NCBI RefSeq assembly: GCF_000378385.1
Contig: NZ_KB899659.1
Span: forward strand, 709,418 to 773,417
Direction: 5' to 3'
DNA length: 64,000 nt
From: Paenibacillus daejeonensis DSM 15491
Lineage (GTDB): Bacteria; Bacillota; Bacilli; Paenibacillales; Paenibacillaceae
In this document: positions 8,402 to 17,711 of the stretch, one piece after another
Layout of the letters: each line of letters starts with the position of its first letter
Numbering within the stretch: the first letter of the stretch is position 1
The notes under the pieces: model-generated
What the model was told of the DNA's origin: nothing
The model's database searches: none
Seen by the model: only the letters and a program-made list of their open reading frames with translations
Translations under genes and position numbers: made by a program

Positions 8402-8416
8402 TTTTCTCCTCCTCTG

Positions 8417-8824
8417 CTATCTTGACCCTATCATGGCTCGCAAGTTCGACTTTACCATGTGCAATGGAGCTTTATTAGAAACCGCAGGCTCTGTCCAGCC
8501 AAATCCATCTCCCATGTATCTAGGAAACACATGCATGTGATAATGGTCCAGGTCATTGAAGCTCCCGCCATTTTGAAGAATAGAGATCCCATCGGGTTTG
8601 TAGATCTTGTTGAGCGCTGTAGAAAGTAATACGGAAGCCTTCATTACCGATTGTAATGTGCGATCGTCCAACTCATCCAGCTCTCGTATGTGGCGCTTCG
8701 GAAGAATGAGCGTATGGCCTTCATTGAGCGGATCAATATCCAAGATACAAGTGATCCACTCATCCTCATACACTACGTGAGCCTCAATGAGCTGGTTGGC
8801 AAGTTGGCAGCCTAAGCAAGACAT
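8417..8824 (-). CDS. HIT family nucleotide-binding protein
   Basis: A 135-residue protein. I chose ATG 8824 (MSCLGCQLANQ), which has GGGGGG with good spacing; the frame is open to 8854. The histidine triad is in HYHMHVFPRY near residue 99, and HTLILPKRHI near 47 is also typical. The N-terminal CxxC is shared with many HIT proteins. The family hydrolyses or transfers nucleotides from phosphoramidate and dinucleoside polyphosphate substrates. Confidence 0.85.
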   Translation of the reverse strand: MSCLGCQLANQLIEAHVVYEDEWITCILDIDPLNEGHTLILPKRHIRELDELDDRTLQSVMKASVLLSTALNKIYKPDGISILQNGGSFNDLDHYHMHVFPRYMGDGFGWTEPAVSNKAPLHMVKSNLRAMIGSR

Positions 8825-9066
8825 GTTCCTGCCCCCCTCGATCCAAAAACACAACCCTTATCACTGACTCTGCTCTCGATTTGTTCATCCCAATAATATG
8901 CTGCCATCTCGTGCCCGCTCCCTTCCAAGATTGGAAAAACCATTATACCATAATATTCCTGGTGGTAGTTCTGTTTCCTACACGATTCAACGCAGTTACA
9001 TAATTCAAGGTTTAATCAGCCAGATTATGGAGGTCAACCTTATCGGAGAGAAAGGAAGGGATCACG

Positions 9067-10617
9067 TTGTTTTTCGGTAAACGATCTAAAGCCACACAGC
9101 AGCCGCTATCAGCCGGAACAACCGATGCCAGTAAATCTGACCGAAAAACAAATCCGTTTACTCCTTCGCTCAAGACGAACCTGGATGCCTTGAATCAACT
9201 GCTGGGGCACAGCTCCGATTTAAGCTCCAGAAGCCTAGGAAGTCCGCTAGCACCAGATATTACAATGTCCATCCTCTATCTCGGCGATCTTGTGGATGAC
9301 ACCAAGCTGAATGAGCATGTTTTGCGTCCCTTGCTATCCAGCCGATTACAGTCAGACCTAAGAAGCAATGATCTGGTTGAACTTATAGGAGAACGCGTCA
9401 TCGAAATCGGCTCGACTTCGGTCTCCGTTTCATTGAATGAGTGTGCAGATCGTCTGCTTGAAGGCTATTGTCTCCTGCTCATTCAGGAAGCGGCATGCGG
9501 CTTGCTCATTGACATTCGTGAAATCAAGGTTCGACAGGTGAGTGAGCCAAGTGCGGAGACCGTTGTACGTGGAGCTCAGATCAGCTTTAACGAATCCATC
9601 AGCACGAACCTTAATTTGCTGCGGCAGATTTTGAGGTCCCCTAGCTTGCATGTAGAGGAAATGGAGGTTGGCAGTGAGACACGGACACAGTTGGCCTTAA
9701 TTTATTTGGATGGCGTCGCTTCCTCCGATACCGTGAATACTGTAAGAAGTCGCTTGCAAGCTATTCAAATTAGCAGTGTATTGGATAGTGGATATATCGA
9801 GGCTCTTATACAGGACAAAGGATATACGCCGTTCCCGACCATCAAGAATACAGAGCGGCCCGATGCCGTGGCTGGCGGTCTTCTGGAAGGACAGATTGCG
9901 ATCATCGTCGACGGCTCCCCCTTCGTACTGGTGGCACCGGTTACGTTTTTTCAGCAGTTTCAATCGCCAGAGGACTACTATATCCGATTTGATATCGCGA
10001 CCTTTTTGCGCTTAATCCGTTATGCTGCCTTTATCATCTCTATGACACTGCCTTCCTTGTATATTGCCGTCACCACCTTCCATCAGGAAATGCTGCCGAC
10101 CACACTGCTAATTACCTTGGCAGCCCAGCGGGAGGGCATACCATTTCCGGGACTGGTCGAGGCGCTGATGATGGAGCTGACCTTTGAGATCTTACGAGAA
10201 GCTGGCGTACGGATGCCCCGGGCCATCGGACCAGCCATATCAATAGTAGGTGCGCTCGTACTCGGACAGGCTGCTGTAGACGCTGGCATTGTTTCGGCTG
10301 GCATGGTCATTATCGTCTCGTTCACTGCCATCTGCAACTTTGTCATTCCCCAATTGAATATGGCCATTGCCGCCCGCCTGATCCGCTTCTTGTTCATGCT
10401 GCTTGCAGGCATGTTCGGCCTGATGGGAATCATCGCCGGGGTACTGGCCGTCATGATTCATGTGGTGCGGCTCGAATCGTTTGGGGTGCCCTATATGTCG
10501 CCACTTGCACCCTTCAGCTGGTCACGTATGAAAGACACGTTTATCCGCGCGCCCCTACAGAAGTTAATCAAACGGGAACCTCACAAAGTGTTCCAACCGG
10601 ACAATAAACAAAAATAG
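9067..10617 (+). CDS. Spore germination protein, GerA-type A subunit
   Basis: A 516-residue protein starting at TTG 9067, with GGAAGGG about 8 nt upstream. The first 310 residues form the soluble GerA A-subunit domain. Residues about 315-470 hold the membrane helices, with the family pattern PFPGLVEALMMELTFEILREAG and PRAIGPAISIVGALVLGQAAV. In the inner membrane of spores, A subunits assemble with B and C subunits into nutrient receptors now thought to be ligand-gated ion channels. It is the first gene of a plus-strand operon that runs opposite to all neighbours. Such operons are usually transcribed by sigma-G, but I could not identify a clear promoter. Confidence 0.92.
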   Translation: MFFGKRSKATQQPLSAGTTDASKSDRKTNPFTPSLKTNLDALNQLLGHSSDLSSRSLGSPLAPDITMSILYLGDLVDDTKLNEHVLRPLLSSRLQSDLRSNDLVELIGERVIEIGSTSVSVSLNECADRLLEGYCLLLIQEAACGLLIDIREIKVRQVSEPSAETVVRGAQISFNESISTNLNLLRQILRSPSLHVEEMEVGSETRTQLALIYLDGVASSDTVNTVRSRLQAIQISSVLDSGYIEALIQDKGYTPFPTIKNTERPDAVAGGLLEGQIAIIVDGSPFVLVAPVTFFQQFQSPEDYYIRFDIATFLRLIRYAAFIISMTLPSLYIAVTTFHQEMLPTTLLITLAAQREGIPFPGLVEALMMELTFEILREAGVRMPRAIGPAISIVGALVLGQAAVDAGIVSAGMVIIVSFTAICNFVIPQLNMAIAARLIRFLFMLLAGMFGLMGIIAGVLAVMIHVVRLESFGVPYMSPLAPFSWSRMKDTFIRAPLQKLIKREPHKVFQPDNKQK

Positions 10618-10649
10618 GCCTCGGCCAATCAGAAGCTAGGAGGAACAGC

Positions 10650-11867
10650 ATGATCAAGCATTGGCTGCGTTTTATGTATCCGTTCATCCTGCTCCTGCTT
10701 CTATGCGGCTGCTGGAATCGGGTCGAAATGAATGAAATCGGGGTCATCTCTGCAACGGCTGTCGATTGGAAAGATGGGAAGTGGATTGTCTCCTATCAAC
10801 TCGTGATCCCACAGGCGATCTCCTCACACAGTGGCTCTTCCTCACGATCTGAGGCGCCTGTGAACGTATTCTCCACGGAAGGCGCCAGTATTCGCCAAGC
10901 GATTGGTGAGGCCAGCCGTGAGATGTCGCGCAAGCTTTATTTTGCCCATAACCAGATCGTCGTGGTCAGTGAATCGGCCGCCCGCAAGGGGATCTCTGCC
11001 ATCTTGGAGATCTATATGCGGAATCCCGATGCACGAGAGATGGTATCCATGTTCATTACCAAGGGAAGCTCGCGCAAGCTGATTGAACAGTTGCTGCCCA
11101 TTGAGAAAATCCCGGGCAATGCCATCCAGCGACTGATTGAGAACGAAGCGGGCAACAATTCACTGTACCCGGACATGACACTCTATCGCGTACTGCTCGA
11201 TCTGTTGGGTCCCGAGCAAGCAACGGGCATCCCCGAGCTGACCATAGCCGGTGCAGATGAACCGCTGAATTCACTGGAGTCGCTCAAGACCACCTCCACC
11301 AAGTCTAAGATTCGTCTAGGCAATCTAGCGGTCATCCAGGGAGATCAATTGAAAAGCTGGCTAAGCCAGGAGGACGCTGCTGGTCTCATGTGGCTGACGG
11401 ATGAAGTGGGACGAGTTACGATTGGATTCGATTGCTCTAAGGAGCAGAACGGTCCTAAGAATTCGGCGGCCATTGTCTCCAAAGCTACGACTAAGCACAA
11501 GCCGGAGCTCAGTGCAGACGGGAGAGTTACGATGCGAGTTACGGTTAAGGCCAATGGCTCTCTGCTCGAGTATGCTTGCCCGCATAAGCTGACGGAACCG
11601 GAAATTGTAAAACAAATCGAGCGGAGAATAGCGGAGGAAATTGAAGCTGAAATGATGAAAAGCTGGCATGCCGTACAACGTATTGAAACCGATATTGTTG
11701 GCTTCGGCACAGTCGTTAATCGTGCGTATCCGAAGCAATGGAAAGCCATGCGCACAGAGTGGAACCAGAATCTCACGGACCTTAAACTCGAGGTTAAAGT
11801 CACCTTTAATCTGACTCGAGTCGGCTTCAGTACCCGAAACTTCAAGGATGCACAAAACTCAGAATGA
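10650..11867 (+). CDS. Ger(x)C family spore germination lipoprotein
   Basis: A 405-residue protein. ATG 10650 is preceded by AGGAGG. A lipoprotein signal ends in LLLLLCGC with the lipidated Cys at 21, followed by WNRVEMNEIGVI, the signature start of GerC proteins. Length and the long polar body fit the C subunit, which sits on the outer face of the spore inner membrane. It lies 32 nt after the A-subunit gene and is followed by the B-subunit gene. The A-C-B order matches gerK-type operons. Confidence 0.92.
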   Translation: MIKHWLRFMYPFILLLLLCGCWNRVEMNEIGVISATAVDWKDGKWIVSYQLVIPQAISSHSGSSSRSEAPVNVFSTEGASIRQAIGEASREMSRKLYFAHNQIVVVSESAARKGISAILEIYMRNPDAREMVSMFITKGSSRKLIEQLLPIEKIPGNAIQRLIENEAGNNSLYPDMTLYRVLLDLLGPEQATGIPELTIAGADEPLNSLESLKTTSTKSKIRLGNLAVIQGDQLKSWLSQEDAAGLMWLTDEVGRVTIGFDCSKEQNGPKNSAAIVSKATTKHKPELSADGRVTMRVTVKANGSLLEYACPHKLTEPEIVKQIERRIAEEIEAEMMKSWHAVQRIETDIVGFGTVVNRAYPKQWKAMRTEWNQNLTDLKLEVKVTFNLTRVGFSTRNFKDAQNSE

Positions 11868-11915
11868 GTGGAATCCATGTGCTAGAAGCCCTATTCCTTA
11901 AGAGGAGCAGACGTC

Positions 11916-13010
11916 ATGAAGCAAACGCGTATCAGTAACTATCAACTTGCCCTCATGATCATGCTCTTCATGATTGGCAATACTCCGCTTGTCGGGGGCG
12001 GCACCTCTGCCAAACAGGACGCCTGGATCGTCTATCTGATTGGCGCTTTGGTCGGCGGGCTGTTTTTGTGGATGCTGCTGATTCTGCAGCGACGGTCTCC
12101 AGAAGCAGACTTGCCGGAGCTATTCCGGCAGCTATTTGGCACATGGCTCGGATGGGTGCTGGTGCTGCCACAAGGCATTATTTTTGCTTACCAATCCTCA
12201 CGCAACATCAGGGACTTCAGTGACATGACCGTCATGACAATCTTAACGCAGACACCTGAATGGAGTATCAAGCTAATCATTGTCGCCCTCTCGCTGTACG
12301 CGATCTGGGGTGGGGTGCAGTATTTTTTCCGATTAGCCGAGCTGCTGTTCCCGATTGTTCTATTCAGTTATGTCTTCCTGATCCTTCTTATCATGCTGAC
12401 GGGACTGCCCGACTTTCATCGGTTGCAACCCGTTTTGGGTAATGGGTGGGGCCCCATTCTTCGCGAGGTATTTCCCAGCATGATTGCCTTTCCGTTCGGT
12501 CAAATGTTGACCATGTTGTTGTTCTGGAAGTATGTCACGCCAAAGGACGGCCTGCGTTCGACCACCCTGAGCGCCTATGGTTTAATCTCGCTGTTTATCA
12601 TTTTCATGAAAATGCTTTCTCTGGCTGTATTAGGTCCCGGACTGTTAGATTACAGTACTATTCCTTTACTGGAAGTGGCACAGTTAATCCGCCTGGCCGA
12701 TTTTCTGGAGCGATTGGATGTCGTCGTTACTCTGCTATTGGTGATCGGGTTGTTCATTAAATTATCGTTGCTCATGTTGGCTGCTGTTCTTACAATAAGC
12801 GCCTTATTCAAGCTTCCTTACCGTGTATGTGCGGCTATATTGGCGCCTATCATCTACGGGGTTTGCTTTCTGGAACCCAATAGCTCAGTCCATGAATGGA
12901 TTGGAGAGCATATTGTCATTCCGTATGTTATACCGGGTCAGATGTTGTTGGTAGTTATTGCCTTTCTGGTTGGTTTTGTGAGGAAATCCGGGCGTCAGTC
13001 GACAGGTTGA
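11916..13010 (+). CDS. Spore germination permease, GerB/KB family
   Basis: A 364-residue protein, ATG 11916 with AGAGGAG upstream. It has about ten hydrophobic helices. The first is preceded by ISNYQLALMIMLFMIGN and followed by GGTSAKQDAWI, both characteristic of GerB proteins, which belong to the APC transporter superfamily and help bind the nutrient germinant. It completes the A-C-B receptor operon. The convergent HAD gene ends 16 nt downstream, and no clear terminator is visible between them. Confidence 0.92.
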   Translation: MKQTRISNYQLALMIMLFMIGNTPLVGGGTSAKQDAWIVYLIGALVGGLFLWMLLILQRRSPEADLPELFRQLFGTWLGWVLVLPQGIIFAYQSSRNIRDFSDMTVMTILTQTPEWSIKLIIVALSLYAIWGGVQYFFRLAELLFPIVLFSYVFLILLIMLTGLPDFHRLQPVLGNGWGPILREVFPSMIAFPFGQMLTMLLFWKYVTPKDGLRSTTLSAYGLISLFIIFMKMLSLAVLGPGLLDYSTIPLLEVAQLIRLADFLERLDVVVTLLLVIGLFIKLSLLMLAAVLTISALFKLPYRVCAAILAPIIYGVCFLEPNSSVHEWIGEHIVIPYVIPGQMLLVVIAFLVGFVRKSGRQSTG

Positions 13011-13026
13011 TGGGTAATCGGACGTA

Positions 13027-13597
13027 TTATTTTTTTAGAATCCATTGTACCGCATCCCAAACGTCTTCCGCGATATAGTCAGGCTCCGTTTCCGCCCATT
13101 TCTCCCGATATGTCGTTAATGAGGGGGGTACCCCAACCTGTTCTGACAAGTATCTTCTTTGCGCCAACGGCATGAGCGGCAAGCATGTCCGTGCTCCCCA
13201 CATCCCCGATCACAACACATTTTGTCAAATCCAGGTTGTGTTCCTTTGCAGCATCGATTAGCATGCCTGGCTTAGGTTTTCTGCACACGCATTCATCCTC
13301 ATGCGGACAAATATAGGCTTGATCGAATCCGTACCCTTGAAACTGCTTATTAAAAGCTTCAACCGTGGCCTCGCCTCGTGAAATTCGGTGTTGGTTTGTG
13401 AGGGCAAACACGCGGATACCCGCAAGTTTCAAGAGATCGATCGACTTTTGTGCATTGGGATATAGTGTGAACGAATCTGGATGAACAAAGTGACCTGTTC
13501 CACCGATTGTTCCGTCTCTATCCATGAATACAGCTTGCACTTTATCATACGAATTAGACAAAATTTCATCCTCTCCTGAGCTGCTGTGCTGTTTCAT
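13027..13597 (-). pseudogene. HAD-IIIA phosphatase with C-terminal frameshift
   Basis: The frame from ATG 13597 carries HAD motif I (FMDRDGTIGGTGHF), motif II (ALTNQHRISRG), the zinc-type loop ICPHEDECVCRKPKPG and motif III (VVIGDVGSTDM), as in the GmhB/HisB-N type. It ends early at 13079. One base further on, an alternative frame continues with YREKWAETEPDYIAEDVWDA to a stop at 13027-13029, the kind of tail such proteins carry. The break maps to six G on the plus strand (13123-13128); one base fewer restores a 189-residue protein. All catalytic motifs precede the break, so the product may still work. The ATG overlaps the stop of the preceding gene. Confidence 0.75.
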
Positions 13598-14199
13598 GTC
13601 AGGTCATGGTTTCGAGGTTGGCTAGCGCTCACTTTGATATAATGATGAGGAACGACCATTCCTTCCCCTCGCCTTACTACTTGAACGATTGGCGCATGAT
13701 GTTGATTACGATAGTCACCTAACTCTACATAAGAATCGACGTATGCCTGTGTACATTCCTTGCCATCTCTGCAATCATAGCCAAAGCCAATGCCTGTTCC
13801 TTTGTTATCCTGGAGCCGTTTGCACTCTAGGATGTGCGCATAATCCGCAATGTAGATCTGAAACGCATGCACAGGTACGCTAACTTCTAACAGTACTTCC
13901 CCAATATATTGAGTAGTAAGTAAGGCGCCTAGATCATCATAATATTTGCTTTGCGTTAACCAGTCTGGATACGGATCGATAAATCCTTCGATAAGAAAGG
14001 TTCCACTCAAATGTGTCGGGGGCTGTGGGCAAGCGACTTCACGTCGCGCCCATAACCCCTCTTCAAGGATGTTGGAGAGATGAGATGCATGCGTATAGTG
14101 GTAAAAAGCAAAACATCCGTCTGCACTCATGTTGAGTTCCGCTTGATCAGTTGAATCGAATAACTTGTTCAGGGAGATTCTACTGTTCCTCATAGCCAT
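13594..14199 (-). CDS. Hypothetical protein with ART-like N-terminus
   Basis: A 201-residue protein, ATG 14199 with GGGGAAGG close upstream; ATG 14193 is also possible. The motif FYHYTHASHLSNILEEGL near residues 32-49 is the kind of entry seen in ADP-ribosyltransferase-like and DUF4433-type folds (H-Y-T then I-x-x-x-G-L). A clear catalytic Glu motif was not identified. The stop overlaps the start of the HAD gene by 4 nt, so the two are translationally coupled. Function not assigned. Confidence 0.6.
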   Translation of the reverse strand: MAMRNSRISLNKLFDSTDQAELNMSADGCFAFYHYTHASHLSNILEEGLWARREVACPQPPTHLSGTFLIEGFIDPYPDWLTQSKYYDDLGALLTTQYIGEVLLEVSVPVHAFQIYIADYAHILECKRLQDNKGTGIGFGYDCRDGKECTQAYVDSYVELGDYRNQHHAPIVQVVRRGEGMVVPHHYIKVSASQPRNHDLT

Positions 14200-14217
14200 G
14201 TCCTTCCCCAGTGCGAC

Positions 14218-15351
14218 CTACAAACAAGAATATACAACATTGCGCAATCGTCGATGAACGTAAGGCTCCTGGTTGTTCAGCAGATGCTGCGCATACATCA
14301 CAGTGAGCTCCGACTCAGGATCCATGATCGCCATGCATCCGGCTGCGCCGCTCCATCCAAATTCACCGAGCGAGCTCAATGAGCCGCTTTTCGCCTTGGA
14401 GATGTGGGTGCGAACTCCTAGCCCATAACCATACCCAGCCATATGGTCCCAGTTGAAGTCGCCGCGCGTCGCTTCACTCAAATGATCCGTCCGCAGCAGA
14501 TCCACACCAGCCGATGACAGAATACGCACACCCTTCGGACTGGTGCCTCGCCCTGTTAAGGCATTGAGGAATAACGCGTAATCACTAACTGTGGACAATA
14601 GTCCCGCCCCACCGCTCTCCAACTCGGTTCCTTTGCGGAATCCGTTGCCGTCCATGCGCTCAGCCTGTTCAAGCGCATCATTATAATGATACTGGGGAAT
14701 CAGACGCTTTGCCTGCTCCGTATTCAAATCGAAGCTGGTATCGTTCATACCCAGCGGCCCAATAATTTCATCCTGCAGATAAGCGCCAAACCGTTTACCG
14801 CTGACAACCTCCACCAACGCCCCCAGCACGTCGTGGCACATGCTGTAGTTCCAACGGGTGCCCGGTTCGAATGATAGCGGATCTAGCGCCAACGCTTTTG
14901 CAAACTCACGGGTCGGCAAGGCGCCATTGGTTCGCTCCACAGCAGCTTGAATGTGGGCCGAACCAATATCATACGTAAATCCCGCTGTCATGGTAAACAG
15001 ATCGCGCACCGTAATCGGTAGTGTAGCCGCTTCCAATTCGACCTCGCCATTCGCTAAAGTCTTCTTTACCTGCATCTCACGATACTCCGGAAGATACTCG
15101 TATACTGGATCACTCAGCAGCATGTCTCCCCGCTCCACAAGCTGCAGCGCGGCGACACAAGTCATAATTTTGGTCATGGAATAAAGGTTGAAGATCGCCC
15201 CTTCCCCAATTGGGGTCTTCTCCTCCAGGTTGGCATACCCGTTACGGTAACGGAATACGGTTTCATTTCTATGTACGACTAGCACTTCAGCCCAAGGAAC
15301 TCGCCAGGATGTAACTCGATCAATGAAAGATTCTAACGGTTTAAAGTCCAT
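14218..15351 (-). CDS. Beta-lactamase family serine hydrolase
   Basis: A 377-residue protein, ATG 15351 with AAGGATG upstream. It has the class C beta-lactamase/esterase fold. SMTK near residue 58 gives the SxxK nucleophile, YSMCHDVLGALVE near 168 fits the YxN position with Met, and FGWSGAAGC near 340 fits the C-terminal HxG strand. There is no signal peptide, so a cytoplasmic esterase or peptidase-like enzyme is more likely than a true beta-lactamase. Confidence 0.85.
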   Translation of the reverse strand: MDFKPLESFIDRVTSWRVPWAEVLVVHRNETVFRYRNGYANLEEKTPIGEGAIFNLYSMTKIMTCVAALQLVERGDMLLSDPVYEYLPEYREMQVKKTLANGEVELEAATLPITVRDLFTMTAGFTYDIGSAHIQAAVERTNGALPTREFAKALALDPLSFEPGTRWNYSMCHDVLGALVEVVSGKRFGAYLQDEIIGPLGMNDTSFDLNTEQAKRLIPQYHYNDALEQAERMDGNGFRKGTELESGGAGLLSTVSDYALFLNALTGRGTSPKGVRILSSAGVDLLRTDHLSEATRGDFNWDHMAGYGYGLGVRTHISKAKSGSLSSLGEFGWSGAAGCMAIMDPESELTVMYAQHLLNNQEPYVHRRLRNVVYSCL

Positions 15352-15459
15352 TCTTCAACCATCCTTCTGTGTGAAATTGAAAGCAAAGGGACCCGCATAC
15401 TACTAATCATACGATCAATTGTGAATCTTGACTACCTCAACAATATAATTGAAGCCGAA

Positions 15460-15927
15460 CTAGAAGTTCTTGTTGGTATAGAGGAAATCTATATACTTCT
15501 CAGTTAGTGTTTCGAGTAAATCGGGTCTTCTGAGCATAAGCTTTTCATTATCTAAGACAAAATTAAATGATTGATATAGCCCATGAGCATCCTTTGTTCC
15601 TAATACACCTAACAAATTTTTATACTCCTCCGCAGTTGTAATGCTTTCGATCATTTTTTTTCCTAGTCCTTTACCTCGATATTCCTCATCAATGAAGACA
15701 TCGCACAACCAATAAACAGTCGCATGATCCGTAACTAGCCTTGCTAGCCCGATTTGTTTTGTTCCGTGGTAGACGCCTACACAGATGGAGGCCTCGAGAG
15801 ATCTTCTAATTGTTTCTTTTGATCGATTACTAGCCCAATAACTTCTCGACAAGAAGTGATGAATGGTTTCATGATCCAATAGATTTTTATCATCTGAAAT
15901 TAAATATTCTTCGACTTCAATATGCAT
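15460..15927 (-). CDS. GNAT family N-acetyltransferase
   Basis: A 155-residue protein, ATG 15927 preceded by AAGGAGG. The acetyl-CoA loop YRGKGLGKKMI and preceding strand (VYWLCDVFIDEEY) define the GNAT core. The N-terminal part (HETIHHFLSRSYWA) matches a common Bacillales subgroup whose members act on unknown small amines. It is the first gene of the long minus-strand series of modifying enzymes after the beta-lactamase-like gene. Confidence 0.85.
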   Translation of the reverse strand: MHIEVEEYLISDDKNLLDHETIHHFLSRSYWASNRSKETIRRSLEASICVGVYHGTKQIGLARLVTDHATVYWLCDVFIDEEYRGKGLGKKMIESITTAEEYKNLLGVLGTKDAHGLYQSFNFVLDNEKLMLRRPDLLETLTEKYIDFLYTNKNF

Positions 15928-15966
15928 AGGTTTCCGGCCTCCTTGTGTTTTCCCCAGGATTAAATA

Positions 15967-16560
15967 TTATCTTTTAATTGCACCAACATTATAAAAATCC
16001 ATACCGGGGTACCGATGATGCTCCTCTACTGTCTTTACAAAAAAACCAGCAGCCTGTAGTGCATGCAAGGCTTGTTCTTTAGAAAGATATTTTTCAAAGT
16101 TCATTAAGTATAGTAGTCCATCATCTTTTAACGCCTTGTGCGCTCGAGCTAATAGCTGTTGGCTTTTCCCAACTTGATGCATGGTAGAGCCAATAATGGT
16201 AAGCAAGTCAAATCCGCAAGCCTGTTCATTGGACCTCAAAAAATCACCGCAGATGACTTCAGAAGGATTACTATGGCCCTCCTTCTTTTGTCGTAATTTA
16301 AAGACATCACAGATTTCTGAATCAATATCAATACTGGTTAACTGACCTTTACCCTCCAAATAATATCCAAGAAAATCATCCCATTCTCCCACACCAATCC
16401 CTACATTACATACCTTGCTACCAACAGTAGGCTTGTAATGACGGTGTAAAAAATCTCGCGTTTCTAACTCAACATATAAGCTCCTAGGCGAAAGATTCCA
16501 CTGATAAGCTTCTCGATCTCGAAGGGAGAGATAATATTCAAGCAAAACTCGATCTTCCAT
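15967..16560 (-). CDS. SAM-dependent methyltransferase
   Basis: A 197-residue protein. I chose ATG 16560, preceded by GAGGT at good spacing; the frame opens at 16572. Class I methyltransferase motifs are visible: VCNVGIGVGEWDDF (motif I), LTSIDIDSE (motif II), VICGDF and DLLTIIGSTMHQVG (motif IV region). The C-terminal KTVEEHHRYPGMDFYNVGAI closes the fold. Substrate unknown. Confidence 0.8.
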   Translation of the reverse strand: MEDRVLLEYYLSLRDREAYQWNLSPRSLYVELETRDFLHRHYKPTVGSKVCNVGIGVGEWDDFLGYYLEGKGQLTSIDIDSEICDVFKLRQKKEGHSNPSEVICGDFLRSNEQACGFDLLTIIGSTMHQVGKSQQLLARAHKALKDDGLLYLMNFEKYLSKEQALHALQAAGFFVKTVEEHHRYPGMDFYNVGAIKR

Positions 16561-16704
16561 AGAACACCTCATTAGCTGATAGCTGAATATTAAATTGTTA
16601 ATGACTCTAACTCTTGTACTATATTCAGTAATAAGATATTATCACCTTGTTTTATAAAGCAAATCGTATATTTAAGCATAGTTACCTCTGTTTTATTTAC
16701 TTTT

Positions 16705-17139
16705 TCACTTCACTTTTTTAATAAACCGCTTCCCTGTAACCTCAAAACCATATTTCGTGTATAGGTCATGTGCTCTTTTTCGTTCGTCTTTAATTCCACT
16801 AGTTAAGTATAAGGTCTGGGAGCCACTTGCCTCTGCCCTCTCTTCAACATGCTTTAACAATGCTCTTCCGATGCCTAACCCTTCGTACTCTTTTTTAGTG
16901 ACCAAACACATAATATGCGTAATCACATCATCACTCTCATAATTTAAAATCGTATCAGTGCCGATCATCCCTACTATCGAATCATTCATGATGGCTACAT
17001 AAGTAATATAGCGATCCGATTGCTCAAAACGTGTAAGTCTACGATCCATTTGTTCGATAGTCGTTGGGTAGCCTAAGTCTGACATAAGATCCGTCAAGCC
17101 ACCTAGGTCAGTAGACTGATAAAATCGAATAGTTATCAA
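16705..17139 (-). CDS. GNAT family N-acetyltransferase
   Basis: A 144-residue protein starting at TTG 17139 with AAGGAGG upstream. The acetyl-CoA loop is YEGLGIGRALL, with HDLYTKYGFEVTGKRFIKK at the C-terminus. It follows another GNAT gene by 12 nt, so the two share a transcript. The AT-rich stretch 16561-16704 downstream holds no gene that I can see. Confidence 0.85.
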   Translation of the reverse strand: MITIRFYQSTDLGGLTDLMSDLGYPTTIEQMDRRLTRFEQSDRYITYVAIMNDSIVGMIGTDTILNYESDDVITHIMCLVTKKEYEGLGIGRALLKHVEERAEASGSQTLYLTSGIKDERKRAHDLYTKYGFEVTGKRFIKKVK

Positions 17140-17151
17140 CTTGTCGCCTCC

Positions 17152-17661
17152 TTAAACCGGGCTTTTTTCATACAGATTAGCACTCCAGCCCTCTCCATCA
17201 ATTCTCCTTATGTAAGTGAACCCCAAGTCTCGATAGTATTGATTAAGCCGCGCGTTTTCTGCCATACAATCCAATCTGATGGTTGTCTTCCCATTTTGTT
17301 TAATCTGCTCTTCTGCTGTCTGCAAAAGAACCTTGCCGATTCCCAGCCCTTGATAATCTCGGTTCACGGCAAATCGATGAATATATCCTGACTTTGAGTT
17401 GTCGAGCTCTTTCCAAATTAATGGATCTGACCACGTAATGATATAAGTCCCTACAATGCTTTGATTTAGTTCGGCCAGATACACAGCAGACCCGTTATTT
17501 ATAAATTTTAAGGTTTGTTCAATATGGAAGAACTCAGGTCTCCATTGATAAATTCCTTTTTCATTAAGCCACCTTGCCGAACCCTGCCAAAGGTTCAACA
17601 CAACCGGGGCTTCTTCTAGCAACGCCGGCCTGATTACAAGCTGGGACTCGATGTGTTCCAT
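17152..17661 (-). CDS. GNAT family N-acetyltransferase
   Basis: A 169-residue protein, ATG 17661 with GGGAGG upstream. It has the GNAT core with loop YQGLGIGKVLL and NARLNQYYRDLGFTYIRR at the end. The N-terminal part (ARWLNEKGIYQW) is typical of a Bacillales GNAT subgroup of unknown substrate. It is paired with the GNAT gene at 16705-17139. Confidence 0.85.
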   Translation of the reverse strand: MEHIESQLVIRPALLEEAPVVLNLWQGSARWLNEKGIYQWRPEFFHIEQTLKFINNGSAVYLAELNQSIVGTYIITWSDPLIWKELDNSKSGYIHRFAVNRDYQGLGIGKVLLQTAEEQIKQNGKTTIRLDCMAENARLNQYYRDLGFTYIRRIDGEGWSANLYEKSPV

Positions 17662-17711
17662 TGTGAGAACCTCCCAACATTACTATGTCCATTCCACGCA
17701 TTTTAAGAAAG

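Noticed and set aside
14218-15351. True beta-lactamase (resistance enzyme)
   Set aside because: No signal peptide and Met at the YxN position; an esterase-like serine hydrolase is more likely.
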